A stretch of 64,000 nt of DNA from Vesta saturnalis (Eukaryota > Arthropoda > Insecta > Coleoptera > Lampyridae). Shown here piece after piece: positions 1-10,939 of the stretch (the stretch's first letter is position 1; every line of letters begins with the position of its first letter). Location: the NCBI GenBank assembly GCA_036346205.1, contig JARFJB010002196.1, positions 62,001-126,000 on the forward strand, given 5' to 3'. The notes beneath the pieces were generated by a model. It worked only from the letters and a program-made list of their open reading frames with translations, searched no databases and was not told where the DNA came from. The translations under genes and the position numbers were made by a program.

Positions 1-576
1 GAACTGTGCAGACAAAAGGTTGTGCAAAACGTAGCGCCTGGACCGGCCCATATTCACTGAGACAAAGTTGTGAATAAACTTCAGTTATTTTAACAAAATT
101 AGCATTCATGGGGAGATTTTAAAACAACTTTTATTGGACGCACATTACCTATGCGAAATAATTTTATGTTATCGATGCGGACGGCACTTGATAATTGAGA
201 AATAACGGATTTCACATTATCGATATCTTGATTGTCGGTTTCTTCAACATTAAAGAGTAAAATATTATTTTCACGATGCTGACGATCAGATATCTCTGTA
301 ATAATATCTTCAGTATTGTAGTGGTCCCGGCCTATTTTTGTTGCTGCTTCAATTCCTCAATTTTAGACCGTTATTATTAATTCTTTTAGTTCCTTAATTT
401 CGGAATTCACAGCACGGCAAATGAAGCAATTGAAATCATTTTTCTTATCCTTCGCTTGGATACATTCCACTTCTATTCGCGATAGTACATGTATGTTTGT
501 ACATTTTGCACTTATCACAACATACTTCTTTATCAGTATTAAGTTTATTATTACAACGAATGCATGTACTAGGCAT
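1..576 (-). pseudogene. LINE ORF1 remnant (zinc finger + RRM-like)
   Basis: Read on the minus strand from the ATG at 576-574, the first about 35 residues carry a cysteine-rich finger (CIRC, CCDKC, then HTC and CFIC after a frame change), as in the PHD-like finger of ORF1 proteins of jockey/CR1-type LINEs. A second block near 330-110 reads RQHRENNILLFNVEE, then LFRIGNVRPIKVVLKSP, the usual RRM-like RNA-binding core of LINE ORF1 proteins. Frame changes near 480 and 105 break it, and it runs off the left edge of the window. ORF1 proteins bind the element's RNA in the retrotransposition particle. The family assignment rests on motif recall only; the LINE clade is not certain. Confidence 0.6.
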
Positions 577-691
577 TTTAAGTAATAAATTAATAATTAA
601 AGCAACGCGACAGATAAACGTCCGTACAATACTTCAACTTAACGCGCGTTGCTCTAGAATTTGATGTAGAATATAAATCTGTAATAAAATA

Positions 692-863
692 CAGGTTGTT
701 CCATTTAAAATAACGATTTCCGGTAGAACCGGAAGTACTCCGAACTTGAAACTATTTTAGCTCAATTTCTCCCAACGCCAATCTTACACTTCCAAATTTT
801 CAGAATTTTCCTATTTATACTTTTCGCCATATCTATCGACGAAGTTCCAGGAGAGTCATCCTG
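692..863. mobile_element. MITE-like element with TA target duplication
   Basis: A 172-bp non-coding segment starts CAGGTTGTTCC and ends GTCATCCTG, with TA on both sides (690-691 and 864-865). The ends resemble the CAGGGTGTTCC termini seen again in element C at 34.6-37.2 kb. It is probably a non-autonomous Tc1/mariner derivative. The internal sequence shows no coding potential. Confidence 0.45.
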
Positions 864-865
864 TA

Positions 866-1878
866 TAAGATCATTGCAGTATTAAGATACATTAAATATT
901 AATTACTTAAAATTTAACCATGTGATGTGTTTAATTCTAATGGTAAGCAATGAAAATAGAATTAATTTGAAGTACATAAAACTGGACTTGATATGTAGTA
1001 TCGTAGGTCTAGGTATATAAATTCTGTGTTACGATGGATAATAAACGGCTGTATTTAACACCCATTTGTAAGCATGTTGTAATTCGTTAATATAAAGTCT
1101 GAATTTTCGTTATAATAATAATATAATAAAAATTAGCGGTTTTTATTTTTTTAGAATAAATTTAAATTTTGCTTTACAACATTCGTAAGCTTGTCATACT
1201 TGTTTTTATAAGCTTCCTGATACTCTAGTAATGGCGTTCTCTAATTATGTTTATAACCTCTAGAGTGAATTACTAATTTAAGTAACTAACTAAATTTAAA
1301 TTTTGTTTGTAGCCTGTATTTAACGTTCTATGCTACAGTCGGTTAATTATTCTATGCTATTTTAAGAAAATTCTTTTGCGCATATAAAATCATTTTATGT
1401 ATAATAACGTTTCGTCGTTTTCAAAGATCAAATCGACGTTTTTGATTGGTCGTTCTGAATTCGTTTGTTTGATTGACTAAAATTGCATTTTTTTTGTTAT
1501 GGTCTATATTGTGAATGTCTCTGGCTATTGGTTGCTCTACCTACTGATCCAATTATTCCATAGAAAATAATCAAGAATTTGGTAAAAAATGCCCTTGTCA
1601 GGGTTATATTACAGATATAAAATTTAATTATACTCACGATGCTGGATTTTAGACAGTGTGTTTTAGACAGCGTTTTCATTATGGTTCCATTGCTTATTTT
1701 CTTGTAACCCATTTTATAATTAGGTGATGTTAAATTTGTATAGTGTGTCACAGAATATCAAAGAGTAATAAATCATCTTGACAGCGACAGGTCAGTGGCG
1801 TACTTATTAACGGCATATACTATAAATGTCGGTAAAATATATTGAGTGTCTTACGTTCGTATAAAATATTTAAAATAT
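866..1878. other. AT-rich stretch without recognisable gene
   Basis: Open frames here (for example 1497-1751 on minus) are short, AT-driven and show no family motif. I see no RNA gene or mobile-element end in this stretch. Confidence 0.6.
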
Positions 1879-3916
1879 ACAGGGTGGATACTCTAAGTGG
1901 AATAAATTCTGTAACTCAAATGAAAGGGTAGGTCAAGTGATACACCGTGTGAAAGCTGGTATTAAGAGGAATACAACGCAGTATTTATTTTCTCGGGCGT
2001 TGGAAAAATAAAGTGAAAATACCTAAATGAACAACTTTCTCTGGCCCAATGGTATTTAATTTCGAAAATGATTGAAATGTCGGTAGGTAAAAATGTACCG
2101 TAGTGATAACATACATTTATTATCGCAACAAGCCTGATCTTATCGTTGAAGGAAAAAATCTTTATCTTCTTACACTCACTAAATGCTTTTTAATTTCGAC
2201 AATGCTTGAAAGGTCGGTAGACAAAAATGTGCCGTATTGATAACGTGCATTTATTATCTCAGCAATCCAGGTTGATGAAAAACGCTCTTAATCTTCTATG
2301 TTTTAGTCTTAATTTTAGTTACCAGCTTGATTGGTTAGCGTCCACATTAGTAAATTACAGTATTGTTTGTTCCTTGTATTTTTCTTTGCTCGTTTATTTA
2401 AGTAAATAATTCCTCTATTGTAGTTAGTGTAGTTTTCACATCTTCACATCGTAGTAAATTATTTAGCATGGCTTATTTAACGGAAGCCTTATCGGATGGA
2501 GATATTAATGACGATCGAATATGGTGACCGAAGTCGCACTCAAGCTGAGGTAGCTGAATTATTTCAAGCAAATCATCCCGATTTACCGCGGCTTTCTCAA
2601 GGCACAATTAGCAAAATAGAAAGGCGCTATAGAGAATTGAGTCATGTCAGGAATCTGCCAAGACAAAGAAGAGAGGCAATTGGCTATTCAAGAAAACCCC
2701 ATCATTTCGGCACGGAAATTACCGCGCGATAATGAGGTCAATCATAGAACTGTTTTAATGGTTTTAAAAACATCAAAGATGCACCCTTACAAGATGCAAA
2801 TGCTACAAGAATTGACTGATGAAGATCCAGACCCACGAATCGAGTTTTGTGAACGAATGATGGACTTCATTGACCATGGTCACATACAGTTGGAATTGAA
2901 TTCTCTTTTCGGATGAATGCACTTTCTCTTTGCATGATGAAGTGAATTATCACAATTGTCGTTATTGGTCTGACCACAACCCCCATTGGATGCGGGAAAG
3001 TCACACGCAACATCCACAAAAATTAAACGTATGGGCAGGGATTATTGGAGATTGGGTGGTAGGGCAATTTTTTCTGAATGGTAATCTTGGTGGGCAGTTA
3101 TATCTTTCTACGCTCACGGATGACCTGCTCCCAAATTTGAGGGGTCTATTTCCCAAATAACAATCCAAATGACTTGGATGAGATAATTTGGTTTCAGCAA
3201 GATGACGCTCCACTATGCATTGCCAGTACGGAACTATTTAAATCAAATTTTTCCAAATAGATGGATTGATCGAAAAGGCGCACTTGAAGGGCCAGCACGA
3301 TCCCCGAATCTTAATCCTCTTGACTTTTTTTTATGGGGATACTTGAAGAGTAAGGTTTATGCTACATTACTGACCGACCTTCAGGATCTGAGGGGACAGA
3401 ATTACTGCAGAAATCAGAAATATTCCACAAGACATGTTTCAAAACGTGAGAAATGGTTTTTATCGCCGATTGGGTCTTTGTCAAGAAACAAATAGACACC
3501 ATTTTGAACATCTTTAAAGTTATGAGTGTACCCCATAAGAAAAGATTTTTTTGCAGAGAAGTCGTTAAATCATAGTTTAGTTTAAGAAAGTTCTCAAATG
3601 AAACTTCCTTTGCTAAGAAAGTGCGTTTATTTGTTTATTATTTTTGATATTGTTTTTTTTTTGTTCAACAAAATAATGTTTAAAATTTTGAGAAAATAAA
3701 TACTGCGTTGTATTCCTCTTAATACTAGCTTTCACACGGTGTATCACTTGATCTACCCTTACATTTGAAAAAAAAATTAGGGGTGGATATATGGAGAAAC
3801 TGTAGCCCCCAGATTGAGGGCTGGAAACAATTATAAAGAATGCCTATCATGATTTCTCTCCCAGACTTCATCTCTTTGAGTTACATAATTTATACCACTT
3901 AGAGTATCCACCCTGT
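1879..3916 (+). mobile_element. Mariner-like element A with long gapped TIRs
   Basis: The left end ACAGGGTGGATACTCTAAG is mirrored at the right end. The inverted repeat pairs 1879-2001 with 3691-3916, and the right arm carries about 105 extra bases. It encloses a broken DDD transposase (2469-3517). A diverged direct duplication of about 110 bp lies in the 5' untranslated part (about 2051-2165 and 2190-2300). Flanks are AT/TA-rich, as expected for TA-targeting elements, but the exact target duplication is ambiguous. Confidence 0.8.
2469..3517 (+). pseudogene. IS630/Tc1/mariner transposase, element A
   Basis: This is the transposase relic of element A. The N-terminal helix-turn-helix region is at 2496-2732 (RTQAEVAELF, SQGTISKIERRYREL). 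The linker with NEVNHRTVLMVL follows after a frame change near 2650-2700. The first catalytic Asp is in FSDECTF near 2908. The conserved LNVWAGIIGDWVVG lies near 3030. The second Asp is in QQDDAPL near 3200. The third position reads ARSPNLNPLDFFLWG near 3300, so the catalytic Asp is Asn. Thirty-six residues separate positions two and three. The C-terminus ends HHFEHL then TAA at 3515-3517. At least four frame changes make it non-functional. About 350 residues would be normal. Confidence 0.8.
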
Positions 3917-5395
3917 TATAATTATGATCTATTAATACTTACAAAAAAATTAAGTGATTTAATATTTAAGTCTTTTTTTAAGTAACCTGCAAGTTTTGTT
4001 TTATGAAACCAAATAATGTTCGTTAACGTGCATTTAATCTGTTTCAAGTTTCAGCAGAGAAACCGTTTGTGACGTCATTATCATGTTTTTGTTTTAAATT
4101 TAAATTTAATAAGAAATGCAGCGACAACTCCATCTTTGTTAGTTAGGTACAAAATTGTTGTAAATTAGAAATATGACTCACTTAATGAGGGATGCATTAA
4201 GATGCAACTACCACGTTTGTTATTTCAAAACAAGTACTTTAAAATGCGCAGTTATTTTCGAGTTTTGGTTGAAAACGGTGGTGAAAAGGGCGTCAGCCGA
4301 TTGTTCTCCAGCAAAACGTTTGAAACTTAGTTCGCTCTCTGGGAATGAAAAATTATCATTCCAAATATACAGAATGCCTTAAAGTATCACAGTACGACAA
4401 ATAGTGTAGTAAAAATGTGTTTTAATATGACGGGAGCGGGGAAGTCAACAGTATACACATTATTAACAGAAAAAAAACAGGTTGTTTTGAAATAACCGAC
4501 ATACTCAACAAGAAGAAAAAATAGTGTTGAATTAAAGAAGTAAAAGTTCGTATTAGAAAAAAAATATATCTAGTGAAAAAACTCCGTGGACCTGAATGAA
4601 CCGTATGCCGTTTCGTTTTCAGCTGCTTCTAAGTTTAAAGTTTCACCATGAAGTTTAACAATGATCAGAATTAAGGCATACTGGACTAAATCACGGGCAA
4701 AAATCTGTCACTATGTCCCGGTGTAAGTATTTGAACTAATAACGTAAGACATTTGTTAAATACGTTGCTTGGATAATACGCTTATTTTTAATAATATATT
4801 TGTATAACTGACGTGAATGAAATCTCATAATTAAGAATTATAAAATACAGATATAATTACACTAGACTTTCTTTACGTTGACACAGTGGGAAAGATATTT
4901 TGTGTAGCGAATAAATATTTTTTTATGTCGATTAGCGAAATCTAATATCTGGTCGGAAAAGGAAGCCAAAGGACAAAATCAAACTGACACCTTAAAAAAT
5001 TATATTCAGAGTTGTACCAAAAAAAGCAAGTGACGAGTCTGAGAATCGAAAGTCTGGTAACAAAAGAAAATACTGAATCGTAAGAGCTTGATGATGCCAA
5101 TCAAAAGGACGAGCTTTCTAAATCACTCTGACTCTACCATCACCAGATTAAAGTATTGGAAAAATTAACACCAACCTGACGCCCACAGAAAGCGTTCTAC
5201 AAACTATTAGTACTGATCCAGCATTGTGGCCAAAACATTCTTTCATAAAATTATGTTTACTGCTTCTGTTGCAAAATTTTCGGCTATACAGTTAGTTCTC
5301 TTTCAAAGGAATGTTTTAAAAGTTTTAATTATAAAATTATAAAATGCCTGGCTTATCTGACTTTTCAAGGTACAGGGGAACAGTTTGAGTCTAAT
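3917..5395. other. No recognised gene; possible hAT leader
   Basis: A 69-residue frame at 4173-4382 begins with ATG but matches no family I know. The stretch lies directly upstream of the hAT relic at 5.4 kb, so it may be its decayed 5' part. That is inference only. Confidence 0.3.
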
Positions 5396-5805
5396 AAATC
5401 TAATAAATATTTGAGTTGGTATCTGAATTTGATCCCATTATGGTAGAACACGTACGTAGAGTGCTAAAAAAGCTCACTACCTCGGAAACTATACACCATA
5501 ATAGAACTGCTGCATCAGGTGTACAGTTTCATATTACTGATGAAATACAAAACCCTATTTTTCCATAATTTTAGACTGTACTACTTGTATTAGTACGGTA
5601 GAGAGCAAATGGCTTGTAAGCAGGTATGTTTCAATCAATAAATTGGACTCTGATACTGAAAGTAATATTAGTGAAAGCTTTTTAGGCTTCTTACCACTCG
5701 AAATATACACAGAAAAACAAGTAGCCACTCTCTCATCTTATTGTTACTGCTATGGCAAAAGCATCTTTGGAAGCCGCTAATTTCTTCAATATGGTCTAAA
5801 TAAAA
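5396..5805 (+). pseudogene. hAT transposase relic (DUF4371 / ZMYM1-like)
   Basis: The reading SEFDPIMVEHVRRVLKKL at about 5415-5475 is the hallmark of the DUF4371 region in hAT-derived ZMYM1-like proteins. Downstream pieces in other frames fit the same family order: DEIQNP, EQMACKQ, and ESNISESFLGFLP near 5660-5700. hAT proteins cut and paste DNA through an RNase H-like fold. Only the N-terminal half is visible and it holds several stops and frame changes. The dimerisation domain is not found nearby; the one at 30.4 kb lies on the other strand. Confidence 0.65.
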
Positions 5806-6290
5806 TATTTATCTTTTCGTAATCTGCTTTTTAGTTTTCGATGGGCAAACCATGTTCACAGTTTAACCTAAACCATTGAGTGCCACTGGATGGGAGAGTA
5901 GGGAACAGGGCTTAAGCCTTTGAGATTCCATTTGGGATTTGTATACAACGCCAAGAAATTAATAATTTAATAATTAATGAGGCATCGGGCTTATTAAATC
6001 GTGTTAAACAATTTGTTCATTAGTTATTTGGTATCAAATACTAAATTGCATTATTCCAAAAAGTAAGTTGATGCACACAAAAGATTTGATCTTTTGCAAA
6101 CACTGCAAAATATTTTTGAAAAGTAGATCGGATTCGTCCTTTGATGGAACTATTACTGATGCAAAAGAATTTGCAACCGAAATTTGCGTGAAGGTTAATT
6201 TTGTATCAACAATAACACAACACCCGTAAGAAGGAAGAGGAAGATCTAAAACAAACAAAAATATAAAGTAGATTTCTTTATTTTACAATC
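5806..6290. other. No gene recognised
   Basis: Short open frames only, including the minus frame 6034-6258, which shows no motif. Its right part lies next to the 3' end of the Penelope-like element. Confidence 0.5.
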
Positions 6291-7312
6291 GATCAAGCAT
6301 TAAAATCATAGTTTCCAATTCTTTTGTAACATACACGATTTAAATACCATGTCGAAATAAATGCTACTAAAACACTTAAAATTTAGAATGTAATAATGAG
6401 TTTGTCTTAACAATATTTCCAAATTATCAAATTGAATGTCATGATTTAACTTATTTAAAGCATGCTCAGCTACCGCAAACTTCTATGGTTGACCTAACCT
6501 ACAAACTCTCATATGTTCTTTACCTCTTGTATCAAAGCTACGCTTTGTGGTTCTAATGTATACTTTTCCGCATGAACAAGATGATTTATACACTCCGGCA
6601 GATGATAATGGGTTTGAAACATCTTTAGATGACCTTAAATGTTCTTTAATTTTTCTTGTAGGTTTAAAAAGAGTCCTAATGCCATGATTAATTAGGTTTT
6701 TTCAATTTTATCTGTAACATTACTTATAAAAGGAAGAAAGGGAGTACCAACGTTAAGCACAGGTTTTTCTTTATGGGTATGTCTAGCAGGTGTAATAACA
6801 TTATTATTATCATTAAGTGAATATCCACTGACTTGTAAGGATTGTGTAAAATATTTATATTCATCTTTCAAAAATTCAGGATCACAAATTCGTTTTACTC
6901 GATCCACTAAGGATTTAATTACATCAATTTTTTGACGTGGATGGTGGTTTGATGTAATTTATGAAGGTATCTATCAGTGTGTGTCGGCTTTGTGTAAACC
7001 TTAAAAGATAGTGAATTATTAGTTTTAGATATTGGTATGTGAAGAAATGGTTAACTTCCATTAGTTTCCTTGTTCATAGTAAACTGGATGCTAGGATGTA
7101 TACCATTTATAAAAATTCATGTAGTGTTTCTTCTCCACGAATCCAAATAACAAATGTGTCATCTACATATCTATACCAAACTAAAGGTTTTTTAGGTGCA
7201 TTTTGTGCTAATGTTTCAAATGTTTCCATGTAAAATTTAGCTATAACAGGGCTAACAGGACTACCCATTGGTATACCATCAAGCTGCTTATAGAATTTAT
7301 TATTTCACTGAA
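6291..7312 (-). pseudogene. Penelope-like element: reverse transcriptase + GIY-YIG
   Basis: On minus, reading from 7312: KQLDGIPMGSPVSPVIAKFYM, then WYRYVDDTFVIWIRGEE (reverse-transcriptase palm with the YVDD catalytic pair near 7150), then VYTKPTHTDRYLHKL, then a linker (DRVKRICDPEFLK at about 6900). The GIY-YIG endonuclease follows as SCSCGKVYIRTTKRSFDTRGKEH over about 6600-6510, where the usual YIG reads YIR. The tail is AEHALNKLNHDIQFDNLEIL near 6460-6400. This order of RT then GIY-YIG defines Penelope-like retroelements. Several stops and frame shifts are present, and the 5' part is missing. Confidence 0.85.
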
Positions 7313-7429
7313 AATAAGTCATAGTAAGACAGTGCTTATAAAGAATTGTTATATCCTTTGAAAAAATATGATCAATATATTAAACAAAAAAATAATATAT
7401 AATATCATTAATCATCTTTAAAAATAAAC

Positions 7430-7825
7430 ATGTATTAAGTAAATCTTCTGACATCCATAACTATCCTACTAGATCAAATAATCAAATAAGACTACCTAAA
7501 GTTCACATGACACGTTTACAAAACTCATCGCTCTAAAATATTTAGTAACTTACCAGATCAAATTAAAAAGAATCAAACGGTAACGAAGTGTAAACGTAAT
7601 TTAAGTACGTGGCTCAATATAAACGTGTTCTACACATTGCACAAATTCTAGAGTTATCCTAAAACACCAAAACCTAATATGTGTTCCCAAAGTATTCCTA
7701 ATTACCTACAGCATTTATTTACGTATACATTTGTATGTATGTTATGTGTTTTTTCTTAATGTCTAGAGTTAAGTTTAATTTGTACTAACAGAATGAGGAA
7801 TAAATAATAAAACAATGTAACGCCT
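7430..7825 (+). pseudogene. LINE 3' end fragment (5'-truncated)
   Basis: The reading HNYPTRSNNQIRLPKVHMTR, then LPDQIKKNQTVTKCKRNLSTW and NVFYTL (7450-7650, two frames), matches the C-terminal domain that follows the reverse transcriptase in jockey/CR1-type LINEs. After it comes an AT-rich 3' tail with an AATAAATAATAA-like end near 7800. Everything upstream has been lost, as is usual for 5'-truncated LINE insertions. Confidence 0.55.
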
Positions 7826-9285
7826 CTTTCTTTACAATAATTAAATTTAAAAGGGTTCAATTTAATTTACCTCGATCTAGCTCAAATCGGGTCTTGTCTT
7901 AACAAGACGGGGGTGGTTCGTATCGTGGTGCTCAACACTGTACTCTTTGAATAATATAACAAAACTATTTTAAACGTATATTACCTATTGTTTTATAAAT
8001 CTAAGATAATCTAACCTACAGGAAATAACAATAATATAACAAAAATGACAATAATATAACAAAACAAATCTTATTGGGTGTTACTCGGGATGTCCTGGTT
8101 AGCAGCGCCCGTTTGGCTGGTCCCCCGTGGACGGTAGTGGTTGCTATTGGATCCTGAGCCGTTTCTGTGGAAATATAAATGATTGTGGTTCAATGGTTGG
8201 TGGGTTATGACCCAAAAATCCTACTAATGACAATTTAATTTCGTCTATTATGACCGTTCAGGCCTGCCCTGTACACGGTAGCCTGGTATTTGTTCAGGTG
8301 GCGCTATGTAATATTCTATATATTTTAGATAAGCTGGGGCAACGAACGCGTTGGTGTCTTTAAGCAGGTCAAAGAGAAAATCAATAATTTAAAGTAACCT
8401 TGGTGCGCATGACTATTCTTATACGTGATTTGGCTTTCAGACTGACTGGATATGCTCAGTACTTGGAATGCTTTATACAGGATAGGTTACTATTTACATG
8501 TATTAAATGCAAATTGTACGTACGCGTTTAATTATCTAACCTAACTAAATAAGCTGATCTCAGGATTTCTTAATTAATGGAGAACGTATTTACAGTAATG
8601 AAATGAATATCTAACATTTAATTATGCCCGAAAATAAATGTATTAATTCTTTATTATTAGAAAAACGTCTGTTTTTGTTAAAGGCGGATGCTTTTCGTAT
8701 TAGCGAAACTTACTCTAACAAATACAGGGAGACGGAGTTTATCACGATCTTTTACGTTAATAATTATTAAAGATTGCTTCTTTATTAATTGTTATAAACG
8801 AATTAATCGGAGGTGAGTTTACACGACCTTTTAGGACTGCGTGTAATAAATTGAACAATTCTGAGAATTGTTTCCGACAGAATGCAGGTGTTTCAAGTAA
8901 GTGATTTATATGCGATTGCGAGACGCAGGAGTACGTTTAATGTAATTTATCACGTAGACGCACCACGGGTTCGTCTTTATATCTGGAGGATCACGCGGGT
9001 GATCTCTACGAATGCGGCTTCTGGTATTGAGATTACCACTAGGTCAAGGCGTCGCTTGTTTGTATTGCTATTTTCCTCAGGATCAGGTTGGTGTATTGTA
9101 TGTGTAATATCTGGTTAATGGAGAGCCCTTGCTAAGATTGTGGGTCCAGCCCGTCGACTGCTGTACAAGGGTTCTACCTGGTGGAGCGTTAGAATTTGAA
9201 CGAGTACCCTTCTTTCCGCTGGAGTATGGAAGATGCCTTCTGGGCGTTAGCCTGAAGTAGCAACGTCCTGGTTTGTGTGTGTGTC

Positions 9286-9515
9286 GAAGGCAACTTCAGG
9301 CTTTACAGCCTGTCGTCTACTTCTAGTGTGTGTACTGGTTGCAGAAGGCAACTTCAGGCTTTACAGCCCGGCGTCTACTTCTAGTGTGTGTACTGGTTGC
9401 AGAAGGTAACTTCAGGCTATACAGCCCGGCGTATACTTCTAGTGTGTGTACTGGAACGGTTAGATAACTTCAGGCTCTGAAGCCCGTCGTTTCTCTAGGT
9501 GTCTGGTGTAATGTT
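9286..9515. repeat. Tandem repeat, 58-bp unit, about four copies
   Basis: The core AACTTCAGGCTTTACAGCC recurs exactly 58 bp apart at 9286, 9344 and 9402, followed by a more diverged copy from about 9460. Each unit contains TACTTCTAGTGTGTGTACTG. The first three are nearly identical. A related CCTGAAG segment precedes the array near 9250 in inverted sense. Confidence 0.85.
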
Positions 9516-9794
9516 TTAGAAACGTGGTGCAATAAAACTTACGTGCTGTTAACCTTAGCGTAACTCAACCAGCAGTTTGATTGTACAAAGCTGATTGACT
9601 GGTGACGGCGGTGAAGTAACGCGGCTAAAAATGCACGATGATTCAGGATAAACGGATGCGGTAATCGGCAGGTCGGCGACGTATACAACGACACTAACTA
9701 CGGCAGGCGCGCGGTCTGGATCTCTGTTCTGGCTGCTGAAGACGCGATCGTATCAGGATAGCGGAGTCGCGAAGTAACAAGTAGCGGCAGGCGG

Positions 9795-9847
9795 TCGCGA
9801 AGCGAGTAGGAGCGCGATAAAAGTAGTCGCGAAGCGAGTAGGAGCGG
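9795..9847. repeat. 32-bp direct duplication
   Basis: TCGCGAAGCGAGTAGGAGCG occurs at 9795 and again at 9827, within the CpG-rich part of the block and just downstream (in minus sense) of the TATA-like site. Confidence 0.8.
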
Positions 9848-9886
9848 AATCGCGGTCAAGTAGGATTTCTTCCGGTAGCGCCGCGG

Positions 9887-9951
9887 TTTTTATAGCTGAT
9901 TCGCGGTAGGTGGATCCGGCTGCTATGCAGGGGTCCTCTGGCTGTGATTGG
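9887..9951 (-). promoter_or_regulatory. Putative Pol II promoter (CCAAT + TATA), minus strand
   Basis: On the minus strand CCAAT (9951-9947) lies about 55 bp upstream of TATAAAAA (9894-9887), which is followed by GC-rich sequence where a start site would be expected near 9860. The arrangement would drive transcription leftwards across the tandem repeats. Such a layout is common in retrotransposon LTRs as well as host promoters. Confidence 0.4.
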
Positions 9952-10030
9952 CTGAGGGTTCTCGGACGTAATAGCATTTTATGCTTTTTAATATCTACGT
10001 CGGAGGGGATTGAAATTAATTATTTATGGT

Positions 10031-10935
10031 GCAATATCGCGCAATCTTTTGTAATGGGTTTTAATGGGTTTTAATGGGTTTAAACAACTGTACCTATCTT
10101 AATTACTGTAGGGCAATTAAAAAAAATTAATTACATAAATTTTAGTAAAGTTAAGCTGGATCTTTACAACAATAGGTCTTAAAGGAATATTGAAAAAGCT
10201 TCAGAGTGAATTAATTTCTTTTTTATTTCTTCGGGAATAGATGATAATTTAATAAGTTCTTTAGTTTTCAAAAGAAAGTTTTTTTGTTGGATCTTTTGGT
10301 AGTTCTGTGGTTCTAACAGTTATTGTACTTCACTGTTATAGTGTTATATTTAAGATTACAGTTGCATTACCTTTACCTGATTGTAATATTATATTTTATT
10401 GCGTTGAGGAGCAAATAAAGCACGACGCTGACGAAAGGATAAGTTGATCTTTGGAGGTTTTGTTGTACGTAATATGTTAACAGGTTTATATCTAACTTCA
10501 TTTGCATCATCACTAGGTAATGATGTCAAAAATTTGTACGTAGGTGGAGACATACGTTTCTTACAGTCCATATGCTGATTACAGCAGACGTACGTTACTG
10601 AATTTATCTTACTCTACTGTGTAATAATAAAGTAAAAGAGCGCATTGTCAATAATTTTATTATAATAATGTACCGACATGAGTCATACACAAGTTAAACG
10701 CGGCCCGACTTTAGTAATATGTATTTGATTACGCAGAAGAGCATTTCCAGTTCTTCTGTAAATATTCTTAGCTTGTTTGTTATTAAAATTACTTTGTGTT
10801 TGAAGCGATAGACACTTTCTCTAGCGCTTATATTTTACGACTAAAGTTTACATTGCATTATATATAGCTAATTATTTTGAAAATTGGGTGATTATCGTAG
10901 TTTGTAAATGTATGATTTTGTATTAGTGTAATAAG
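10031..10935. other. No recognised gene
   Basis: Begins with three copies of a 10-12-bp unit (TTTTAATGGG, 10052-10082). A 60-residue minus frame at 10389-10571 starts MDCKKRMSPPTYKF and is basic, but I recognise no family and do not call it as a gene. Confidence 0.4.
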
Positions 10936-10939
10936 TTTT

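Larger units (their letters stand above)
7880..10030. other. GC-richer non-coding block, possible LTR or promoter island
   Basis: This 2.1-kb stretch is clearly richer in G+C and CpG than its surroundings, especially 9550-9990, and no long coding frame with recognisable motifs is present. It contains a TATA/CCAAT promoter-like site on minus, a 58-bp tandem repeat and a 32-bp duplication, each listed separately. Possibilities are a long terminal repeat of an LTR retrotransposon, a non-autonomous retroelement or a host promoter. I could not identify TG...CA ends or a primer-binding site. Confidence 0.4.

Noticed and set aside
9286..9515. CRISPR array
   Set aside because: The 58-bp units are contiguous without variable spacers, and the genome is eukaryotic.
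10052..10082. Telomere-like repeat TTTTAATGGG
   Set aside because: Only three imperfect copies and not the insect TTAGG unit; treated as a small tandem duplication.
10389..10571. 60-residue basic minus frame MDCKKRMSPPTYKF...
   Set aside because: Looks somewhat protein-like, but I recognise no family and see no partner exons. Left as non-gene.
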